Below, piece after piece: positions 1-5,305 of a stretch of 5,870 nt of DNA; position 1 is the stretch's first letter; the number at the start of each line of letters is the position of its first letter. This DNA is from Victivallaceae bacterium (GTDB lineage: Bacteria > Verrucomicrobiota > Lentisphaeria > Victivallales > Victivallaceae): contig JAQUOK010000233.1 in assembly GCA_028717165.1 (NCBI GenBank), positions 1 through 5,870 of the forward strand, given 5' to 3'. The notes under the pieces are model-generated. The model was given only the letters and a program-made list of their open reading frames with translations. It searched no databases and had not been told where the DNA came from. A program made the position numbers and the translations under genes.

Positions 1-255
1 TCCCTGGCCGCAATCATTACTGCCATCGTTATCTGGTTTGCTCATTCCACTCCGGCGCTGGCTCAGATAAAAGTGCTTTACGGCGGAATCCTTCCTGATT
101 TGAATCTGTTCAATCTGAAAGCTGTAGCCGCTTACAGTTATGCGGGCGGTGCCGGTTGGATGTATCTGATCCTCGCTCTTGTGTGGGGGATTGTATACAG
201 TATATTTGCAACATCATTGGCCGGTATAATATTCAGCAATAAAGACTTGAAATAA
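1..255 (+). CDS. ABC-2-type transporter permease, C-terminal fragment (5' end outside window)
   Basis: The reading frame is open from the first base and ends at TAA 253-255, giving 84 residues of the C-terminus. It begins inside a hydrophobic helix (fragment residues 1-15). A loop follows with the motif LPDLNLFN (31-38), then a final membrane helix (about 54-78) and a short polar end, FSNKDLK. An amphipathic loop with Pro, Asn and Phe-Asn before a last helix, closed by a charged cytoplasmic end, is typical of the C-terminal part of ABC-2 membrane subunits. The complete permease at 2172-2960 shows the same plan (FPN...FFN loop, last helix, then an R-D-hydrophobic end). The role would be the membrane channel of an ABC exporter; the substrate is unknown. 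The next gene starts 13 bp downstream, which suggests a shared transcript. The family call rests on topology and loop motif only, because the N-terminal part is missing. Confidence 0.7.
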   Translation, partial: SLAAIITAIVIWFAHSTPALAQIKVLYGGILPDLNLFNLKAVAAYSYAGGAGWMYLILALVWGIVYSIFATSLAGIIFSNKDLK

Positions 256-268
256 TAAAACGGGAAAG

Positions 269-1375
269 ATGAAAATGAAAAAGTCTGTCATAACTCATAT
301 TGTGGTCATGATTATCGCTGTTGCTTTAGGATGGTATCTGGCCTCGTCGCTCACGGTTCAGCGAGCCGACATAATCAAAATCGAAAAACAAATCTCAAAA
401 GCCCCGCTCGGCGGCTTTAATAAATTCGCTTCGGACGTACAGTGGATGCTGTTCATCAACTACTGCGGCGGACTTGATGCCGTAAAAGCGGAAAATGTTG
501 AAGAAATCTACAAACGCCTGAACGGAATTCTTAATAACGACCCGAACCATGAAGCCGCTTACGAAATGGGCGGAATGATGTTCTCGGTCAGGGCTCCGCA
601 GAAAGCTGTCGAAATTTTCACCCGCGGTGCGGAGAATCCGAACCTGAAAGACAATTGGAGACTGCCTTTTTACGCAGGTTTTGTGCTTACTCAGCATATG
701 AAGGATTCAGATGATGATAAGCGTCTCCAGAAAGCGGAGAAGATGTTCCGTATGGCGCTGGAGCGCAACAACTCGCTGCCGCATATCCTCTCGGCTTTGA
801 TCAGAACCCGTGCCAAGCAGCTTATGAAAAGGGGAAACTGGAAAGGCGTTCCGATTGCTAACGATAAGCATGCTTATCTCTGCGCACTGTATGACGAGTG
901 GCGTCAGGGCGGCGGAACCGGCGGTGAAGTCTTCAGCGGAAATGCCGTCGGCGTTTCTACCGATTTGAGGCCCATGCTGCTTGTTGCCGCACAGAAGGCG
1001 AAAGCCTCAGCTCCCAATGACAAGAACATTCTCAATACGATTGACAAAGTCATGGACAAAGTGCTGAAAGCGGAACACCTTTGTGCAAAATGCCTTAACT
1101 CGTATGCTCCCGGCGACAGGTTTTGTGGCGCCTGTGGAAACCGGGTTGTGGTTTATGGTACCTGTCCGGTCTGCGGGAATATCATGAAGGCTAAATACTG
1201 CAGCAGGTGCGGCTGTGATGACGCCCGTGCTAAGGAAATCATCAATAAGCGCCTGGAAAGACGCCGTGCCAGAATGGCAAGGCCGGCCGTTGCCGCCCCC
1301 GTGGTCAAACCTGCGGTTGCAGTTCCTGTAAAACCCGCAGTGAAGCCGGCGGTAACTGCACCGGCAGCAAAATAA
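269..1375 (+). CDS. Membrane-anchored TPR-like protein with C-terminal double zinc ribbon
   Basis: This 368-residue protein belongs to no named family I recognise. A Lys-rich start (MKMKK) precedes one hydrophobic helix (about 7-27), which reads as an uncleaved anchor with N-in topology. Residues about 80-180 are helical and TPR-like, for example NNDPNHEAAYEMGG near 89-102 and a KAEKMFRMALERN segment near 155-167. Next comes a Gly-rich stretch (213-229). Four CxxC knuckles follow at C272/C275, C286/C289, C299/C302 and C311/C314, the pattern of a double zinc ribbon that should bind two zinc ions. An Arg-rich segment (327-338) leads into a low-complexity tail with RPAV and three KPAV units (338-368). 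The start at 269 has GGGA at 262-265, only 3 nt away; the in-frame ATG at 275 would have better spacing and removes two residues. Sitting between two ABC-2 permease genes, it is inferred to be an accessory subunit of that transporter. Confidence 0.85.
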   Translation: MKMKKSVITHIVVMIIAVALGWYLASSLTVQRADIIKIEKQISKAPLGGFNKFASDVQWMLFINYCGGLDAVKAENVEEIYKRLNGILNNDPNHEAAYEMGGMMFSVRAPQKAVEIFTRGAENPNLKDNWRLPFYAGFVLTQHMKDSDDDKRLQKAEKMFRMALERNNSLPHILSALIRTRAKQLMKRGNWKGVPIANDKHAYLCALYDEWRQGGGTGGEVFSGNAVGVSTDLRPMLLVAAQKAKASAPNDKNILNTIDKVMDKVLKAEHLCAKCLNSYAPGDRFCGACGNRVVVYGTCPVCGNIMKAKYCSRCGCDDARAKEIINKRLERRRARMARPAVAAPVVKPAVAVPVKPAVKPAVTAPAAK

Positions 1376-1379
1376 GTTC

Positions 1380-1386
1380 AGGGAGA
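1380..1386 (+). promoter_or_regulatory. Shine-Dalgarno site that supports a TTG start
   Basis: AGGGAGA lies 6 nt upstream of the TTG at 1393 and is one of the better purine-rich ribosome binding sites in the window. The next in-frame start, ATG at 1420, has no comparable site. This favours initiation at the rare TTG codon. Confidence 0.6.
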
Positions 1387-1392
1387 AACGAT

Positions 1393-2175
1393 TTGAACCG
1401 GCAAAAAAAAGATGGCGGCATGAAAATAACATTGCTTGTCGGAACAGTTATACTTTTCAGTTATTTTTCTTCAGAAGCTGTTTTGCGGCAATTCGTGCTC
1501 CATCGTGCCGGCGGACAATCAATAACCCTCAGCAGTCTTCTCGGGAAACTTCCTCCCGGCATACGGGATGAAGTTACCCGGAAGGTTACTATTGCGGAAT
1601 ACCGGGATGAACTTAAAAATGCAAAAAACGTTAACGAAAAAATTCGAATTTCCATAGCGCTTGCCGATGCCATATCACCGCAGGAACTTCAGAAAACCTA
1701 TGCTGAAATAATTGATAAGTATCCGCAGTATCCGGAAGCGCAATCTGCCTTTGTTAATTTTTTAGCGGCTAAAGAAAACGCTTTGAGATCAATTTCCGTC
1801 AGCAGGTATCATAAATTCATAAACCTGTTAAAGGGAGAACCGCGTTTAAGTGCCTGGAGTTCCGGGTTTTTCAAACTTAAAAGCCTTAATGTTCCAAACA
1901 AGACACTGCTGGAATATTTGATGCCGCTGTTGAAGATGAAGCCGGACGGCCATGAATATGCGCAGCTTTATGTGGCGCTTTCGGAACTGGCTTTCCAGGA
2001 AGAAAATCAGGATATTGAGCTGAAAGCCAAAAAACTTGAAGAATATTGCGAAACCCTCCCGTTTTTCAGTGAAGTCCTGGCAAAACGGGCTAAAGCGGAG
2101 GCCCAGAAACGCGCCGGCGCGGCAGCAAAGAAAAAAGCCGCCGCCAAACAACAAACCGGGAGCGGAAAAAAGTGA
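1393..2175 (+). CDS. Single-pass helical protein with Lys/Ala-rich tail, unknown function
   Basis: I do not recognise a family for this 260-residue protein. It starts at TTG, chosen because AGGGAGA sits 6 nt upstream; ATG 1420 is the alternative and removes nine residues. A basic N-terminus (NRQKKDGG) precedes one hydrophobic helix (about 11-31), consistent with an N-in membrane anchor. The remainder is predicted helical, with a TPR-like stretch around residues 103-126 (YAEIIDKYPQYPEAQ is the recognisable part). The end (231-260) is rich in Lys and Ala. The layout of anchor, helical repeat domain and low-complexity basic tail parallels the preceding gene but lacks zinc ribbons. The gene starts 17 bp after its upstream neighbour and its stop codon overlaps the start of the downstream permease, so co-translation is likely. 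It is inferred to be an accessory part of the same ABC system. Confidence 0.8.
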   Translation: MNRQKKDGGMKITLLVGTVILFSYFSSEAVLRQFVLHRAGGQSITLSSLLGKLPPGIRDEVTRKVTIAEYRDELKNAKNVNEKIRISIALADAISPQELQKTYAEIIDKYPQYPEAQSAFVNFLAAKENALRSISVSRYHKFINLLKGEPRLSAWSSGFFKLKSLNVPNKTLLEYLMPLLKMKPDGHEYAQLYVALSELAFQEENQDIELKAKKLEEYCETLPFFSEVLAKRAKAEAQKRAGAAAKKKAAAKQQTGSGKK

Positions 2176-2960
2176 TGGTAAAGATACTTGCCATATTTGA
2201 ATTAACCGTAAAAAAAGTTAAGGAACCGGCGTTTTTCATACTGTTCGTAATAGCCGCCCTTATCGGGTATTTTGTTTCAGGCATGGGCGTTTTGAAATTC
2301 AGTCAGAACGAGGATATTCTTTTTGGCCTGGTATCGCTGGAACAGGGCTCGCCTCTGCTTATCGGTTTTGTGGTAATACTTCTCATGACCATGATCGTCG
2401 CTATTTTCAGCGGCGCCACTGATATTCCCAAGGATATTGATTCGAGAATGATCATGCTCATCCTCGGCAAACCGGTAAAAAGGGTTGAATATCTGTTGGG
2501 AAAATATCTGGGGATTATCGCTATTTGTCTGGGATTTTTCTTCAGCGCCGCAATTTTTGCTTTTGTCGGCCATTTTGTTAATTACGGTGAATTAGTTACC
2601 TTTTCTGTAGCGGTCAGGCAGTTGATGCTTATCCTGGCAATATTTCCGTTTGTGGCCATGGCAATGATGATTTCCGCTTATCTTTCGGACATCAGCGCGA
2701 TGATCGTGACGGTAGCTTATATTCTGTTTTCGGTATGTATAAGCACCATATCCTTATTTATCGATATGCTGCCGCGCAGCCTTGAAGCGGTTCCGTTAAT
2801 TCATCCGTTGTCTTACCTGTTTCCCAATTATTTTTATTTTTTCAATTCCTTCAGATACACCGGAATCGTCATGATCGCGCTTATTCTTTATGCCGTATCG
2901 ATGACTGCCATTTTTCTCTCAATAGCGGCTTTCCGTCTTGAACACAGAGATATGCTTTAA
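2172..2960 (+). CDS. ABC-2-type transporter permease
   Basis: This 262-residue integral membrane protein has about six hydrophobic helices (near 20-40, 60-81, 110-133, 150-170, 173-196 and 230-254), the usual size and layout of an ABC-2 permease. The loop between helices 2 and 3 carries the most diagnostic stretch: an acidic DIPKDIDSR segment (84-92), then LILGKPVKRVEYLLGKYLG (96-114). It matches the family pattern in which a Ser/Gly-Lys-Pro-x-x-Arg loop precedes a Gly-Lys and a membrane helix. A Pro/Phe/Asn-rich loop (210-225) precedes the last helix. The role would be the transmembrane subunit of an ABC exporter; the substrate is not predictable. The start is ambiguous: GTG 2172 overlaps the previous gene by 4 bp, while ATG 2175 overlaps it by 1 bp. 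GGGAG at 2158-2162 could serve either. No ATPase gene follows, so the partner ATPase is expected upstream of the window. Confidence 0.88.
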   Translation: MMVKILAIFELTVKKVKEPAFFILFVIAALIGYFVSGMGVLKFSQNEDILFGLVSLEQGSPLLIGFVVILLMTMIVAIFSGATDIPKDIDSRMIMLILGKPVKRVEYLLGKYLGIIAICLGFFFSAAIFAFVGHFVNYGELVTFSVAVRQLMLILAIFPFVAMAMMISAYLSDISAMIVTVAYILFSVCISTISLFIDMLPRSLEAVPLIHPLSYLFPNYFYFFNSFRYTGIVMIALILYAVSMTAIFLSIAAFRLEHRDML

Positions 2961-3023
2961 CCTTTCCGCTTCGTTTCCGAGGAAACCGTTTCGGGCAAAA
3001 AACGATTTTTCTGCACGCCGCGT

Positions 3024-3051
3024 TTGCCAGCGGTATTATTCCTGCTATATT
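3024..3051 (+). promoter_or_regulatory. Candidate sigma-70 type promoter with extended -10
   Basis: TTGCCA (3024-3029) is separated by 16 nt from TATATT (3046-3051), and TG at 3043-3044 gives an extended -10 element. It lies in the 145-bp gap after the permease operon, with predicted initiation near 3058, about 48 nt before the RicT-like start codon. This would give that gene its own transcript. The call rests on consensus resemblance only. Confidence 0.45.
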
Positions 3052-3105
3052 AAAACGAAATGATAAAACGCTAATTTTTTTAAAACAGGATAATATTCCG
3101 TATAA

Positions 3106-4089
3106 ATGGATATAATATATACGATCAAACTCGATAACGGCGCCACTTACCTGGCCAAAGCGGATGACAACCTGACGTTCAAGGAAGGGGACTGGTGTGT
3201 TATCCATAAAGATTTTTATAATGATTACGGCCAGATAGCTGAGGCCGGCGAGGAAAACGCTTATGATAAAAAGCTCAAGGACGTGCCGCGAATAATACGA
3301 AAAGCCACGGTTCACGATAAAAGTATGGCGCATGAAAATGAGATGCGCGGTAATTCCGCTCTCCGCACCACCCAGGAAGCCGTTGACAAGCTGAAGCTTG
3401 AAATGAAGTTGCTTAATGTGCATTTTTCCCTGGACAAGAAACTGATAATCATTCAGTTTACCGCCGAAGGCAGGATCGATTTCAGGCAACTGGTTAAGGA
3501 TCTGGCAAAAATTTTTAACGCCCGTATTGAGCTGCGCCAGATCGGGGTAAGGGATGAAACCGCCTTGAAAGGCGGGATCGGTATTTGCGGCCAGCAGTTG
3601 TGCTGCAATCGTTTTCTGAAAGATTTCGCCTCGATAAACGTGCGTATGGCCAAGGACCAGGATCTGTCTCTGACTCCCAGTACAATTTCCGGATTCTGCG
3701 GCCGTCTGAAATGCTGCCTGAAATATGAACATAAAGGTTACCTGGAACTGGAAAAGACCATGCCGCGCCGCGGTGATATGTGCGATTGTCCCGGCGGGCG
3801 CGGAAAAATATGCGACCGCAATCTGCTGACTCAGGAAGTGACGGTGGTTCTGGATGATTCCGGCGCCTCTATCCGTTGCGCCTGCAGTGAAGTCCAGGTT
3901 GTTTATCCGGATAAATATAAAATCAAAACGCCCGCCGCCGCCGAGGAAGAAGAGCTGGAGGAGCAGCCCGATGAAGGTACCGTGATTTTTTCCGAGCCGG
4001 ATGAGCTTGAGGAGAAGGTTGAAAAATCTGAAAATAAGGGAAAAGGGCGCCGCCGGAAACGTCGTTCAAAGAAACATTCTAAAAAATAA
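3106..4089 (+). CDS. ricT: PSP1 domain protein, RicT (YaaT) family
   Basis: This 327-residue protein has the PSP1/RicT core with its signature cysteines. GGIGICGQQLCC (156-167) gives C161, C166 and C167, and SGFCGRLKCCLKYE (195-208) gives C198, C203 and C204. Between them lie the conserved RIELRQIGVRDE (140-151) and MAKDQDLSL. A further Cys cluster (C226, C228, C236) lies in MCDCPGGRGKIC. In Bacillus subtilis, RicT forms the iron-sulfur Ric complex with RicA and RicF and promotes RNase Y-dependent mRNA maturation. Whether that holds here is unknown, since no partner is in the window. The C-terminus (about 278-327) is an added acidic Glu-rich stretch followed by a strongly basic GRRRKRRSKK tail, a possible RNA- or ribosome-binding extension. 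No close ribosome binding site is seen: AGGA at 3087-3090 is 15 nt from the ATG. The gene stands alone between two intergenic gaps. The family call is firm; the symbol is transferred by family. Confidence 0.92.
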   Translation: MDIIYTIKLDNGATYLAKADDNLTFKEGDWCVIHKDFYNDYGQIAEAGEENAYDKKLKDVPRIIRKATVHDKSMAHENEMRGNSALRTTQEAVDKLKLEMKLLNVHFSLDKKLIIIQFTAEGRIDFRQLVKDLAKIFNARIELRQIGVRDETALKGGIGICGQQLCCNRFLKDFASINVRMAKDQDLSLTPSTISGFCGRLKCCLKYEHKGYLELEKTMPRRGDMCDCPGGRGKICDRNLLTQEVTVVLDDSGASIRCACSEVQVVYPDKYKIKTPAAAEEEELEEQPDEGTVIFSEPDELEEKVEKSENKGKGRRRKRRSKKHSKK

Positions 4090-4101
4090 GATGAATTAGT
4101 G

Positions 4102-4122
4102 GGCCGTAGGCCGTGGGCTGAT
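4102..4122 (+). repeat. Short degenerate tandem heptamers (GGCCGTA-like)
   Basis: Three consecutive 7-mers read GGCCGTA, GGCCGTG and GGCTGAT, just after the ricT stop codon. The first two differ at one base and the third is more diverged. Such short heptamer tracts occur in intergenic DNA of several bacterial groups. With so few copies, chance remains possible. Confidence 0.35.
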
Positions 4123-4139
4123 AACTGCAACCTTAGCCC
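4115..4139 (+). terminator. Weak hairpin downstream of ricT, possible terminator
   Basis: GGGCTGA (4115-4121) can pair with TTAGCCC (4133-4139) as a 7-bp stem with one G-U pair and an 11-nt loop. It is followed by TTAAAATTT, not a clean T-run. The position 25 bp after the ricT stop suits a terminator, but the poor T-tract and long loop make it weak. Confidence 0.3.
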
Positions 4140-4153
4140 TTAAAATTTAACCC

Positions 4154-4300
4154 TTGAGGGAACCTCTAAAAATTGCATTTTAATGTGGCTTAAGCGTCTC
4201 AGAAACACAACCGGGACGGGAAGTTCGTTCAGTCTCAGCCGTTGCAAAGTGCCTTTCACTTCTGTGCTGTGCTGCATTGAATTATTAGAGATACCCTTAA
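4154..4300. repeat. MITE-like element bounded by 21-bp imperfect inverted repeats
   Basis: The left arm (4154-4174, TTGAGGGAACCTCTAAAAAT plus T) and the reverse complement of the right arm (4280-4300, TTAAGGGTATCTCTAATAAT plus T) match at 17 of 21 positions. They enclose about 105 bp with no supportable gene, giving a 147-bp unit. The size and terminal inverted repeats fit a miniature inverted-repeat transposable element or an end-to-end deleted IS. TTAA occurs just outside the left arm (4147-4150) and at the right end (4297-4300), but these do not frame the arms symmetrically, so no target duplication is claimed. Inside are a repeated GTCTCAG (4196-4202 and 4232-4238) and a small hairpin, AAGTG/CACTT (4247-4261). 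An alternative reading is a structured regulatory leader for the gene starting at 4319. Copy number elsewhere in the genome is unknown. Confidence 0.5.
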
Positions 4301-4318
4301 ATCTATTCCTGGAATATT

Positions 4319-5305
4319 ATGATGTTGCCTTTTGATCGGGGATATCTGGAAAAACTTAAGGAAGACGATCTGCAGGAACTGGCGTATCTGGATAGTCTGG
4401 GGTTTCTGGTCGGCTCGCAGGAGACTTTCGATGAATTCCGCGGACGTTTGCTGGAGTTGTACGATGCCCTTGCCGAATTTGAACAGAAACTCGAACAGTG
4501 CGGCGATGAAGTAGAGATTTTCGATGGTCTGACCGTGCGGAAGGATAAGCGCATTCCGCCTGAAATAACAGCGGAGGCCGGAGAACTCACTGAAAAATAT
4601 TACCGTTTTAAAATTATCTGGGCTCCGGGATTCTTTATGTCCAGGGACATCGGCATGTTATGGGGCGGATGCGCGGTTTCGGACACGCAGCATGTTCTGA
4701 CGGTCTTTCTCATCCGTTCGATCTTTCAGAACCGGCGGAAATGGTTTATTTACGACCGGCGCGAACTTCTGGCGCACGAGTTATGCCATACCGCGCGAAA
4801 TGTCATCAACGATAATACGCTTGAAGAATTTTTCGCTTACCAGACGGCTCCGAGCAGGATCAGGCGTTATATGGGGAATTGTTTCATTTATAAATATGAC
4901 GCGATATTTTTTCTGTTGCCGACGCTGGTGCTGCTGGGGGCGCAGCTGTTGAAAACTTTTTACGGCATGTTTTATCCTATCTGGCCGTTCTGGATTTTCG
5001 CTCTGCTGTATCCGGCTTTTCTGCTTTTGCGCAACAATGTCGCCCGGCGGGTGTTTTTCAGGGCATGTTCCAAACTGCTCGCTTTCGGTTTTTGCAATGC
5101 CTCGGCGATCCTGTTCAGATGTGACTGGGAGGACGCGAAAACCATATCCGAGTTGTCGTCGCCGGAATCATTCCGCCGTTTTGTGCAGCAGCGCGCGCAC
5201 GATGATTTATGCTGGAAAGTCATACAGCACCGTTTTGTGATCCACAATGGGGAACGTGAAGAAAAAAGTGAAGAAACGGAGGAGGCGGCAAATGGCGCGA
5301 CTTAA
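4319..5305 (+). CDS. Putative membrane zinc metallopeptidase-like protein (HExxH), uncharacterised
   Basis: I cannot assign this 328-residue protein to a named family. The key feature is RELLAHELCHTAR (148-160), a HExxH motif with H153, E154 and H157. An EE pair follows 12-13 residues later (E169/E170 in LEEFFAYQTA). One of these could be the third zinc ligand of a gluzincin-type metallopeptidase. The N-terminal half (about 10-100) is soluble, Glu/Leu-rich and helical. Hydrophobic segments follow the active site at about 195-212 and 219-238, with a weaker one near 248-266, so the enzyme would be membrane-bound with the motif just before the first helix. The C-terminus (311-326) is Glu-rich. 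Start codons ATG 4319 and ATG 4322 are equivalent; GGA at 4311-4313 is a weak ribosome binding site. The gene overlaps the Nif3 gene by 14 bp. Substrate and role are unknown; peptidase activity is inferred from the motif alone. Confidence 0.8.
   Translation: MMLPFDRGYLEKLKEDDLQELAYLDSLGFLVGSQETFDEFRGRLLELYDALAEFEQKLEQCGDEVEIFDGLTVRKDKRIPPEITAEAGELTEKYYRFKIIWAPGFFMSRDIGMLWGGCAVSDTQHVLTVFLIRSIFQNRRKWFIYDRRELLAHELCHTARNVINDNTLEEFFAYQTAPSRIRRYMGNCFIYKYDAIFFLLPTLVLLGAQLLKTFYGMFYPIWPFWIFALLYPAFLLLRNNVARRVFFRACSKLLAFGFCNASAILFRCDWEDAKTISELSSPESFRRFVQQRAHDDLCWKVIQHRFVIHNGEREEKSEETEEAANGAT
5278..5285 (+). promoter_or_regulatory. Strong ribosome binding site inside the upstream gene
   Basis: GGAGGAGG lies 6 nt before the ATG at 5292, within the last codons of the metallopeptidase-like gene. 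It fixes the Nif3 start and indicates that the two genes are translated from one message. Confidence 0.75.

Noticed and set aside
1007..1432. Open frame on the - strand with many Cys and Arg residues
   Set aside because: It is antisense to the zinc-ribbon and KPAV-coding region. The Cys/Arg composition is a by-product of that repetitive GC-rich sequence.
2973..3010. Inverted repeat GTTTC/GAAAC after the permease, with a T-run at 3006-3010
   Set aside because: The stem is only 5 bp with a 4-nt loop, and the T-run starts about 20 nt after it, so it does not make a credible intrinsic terminator.
2881..3732. Long open frame on the - strand (283 codons)
   Set aside because: It lies mostly antisense to the RicT-family gene, whose cysteine motifs are clearly conserved, and its translation shows no recognisable domain. 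It also runs across the intergenic gap and into the permease.
4147..4300. TTAA target-site duplication flanking the repeat element
   Set aside because: TTAA occurs at 4147-4150 and 4297-4300, but the right copy lies within the inverted-repeat arm, while the left copy is 3 bp outside its arm. The arrangement is asymmetric and may be chance in AT-rich DNA.
4277..4307. Promoter for the gene at 4319 formed from TTGAAT and a downstream AT-rich box
   Set aside because: Spacing to TTAAAT is 14 nt and to TCTATT is 19 nt; neither fits well, so no promoter is called.
4090..4318. tRNA or small structured RNA gene in the intergenic region
   Set aside because: No cloverleaf, no T-loop GTTCRA box with a matching acceptor stem, and no known riboswitch core could be found; the inverted-repeat explanation fits better.
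5037..5240. Short open frame on the + strand inside the metallopeptidase-like gene
   Set aside because: It is an out-of-frame shadow with no ribosome binding site and no conserved motif.
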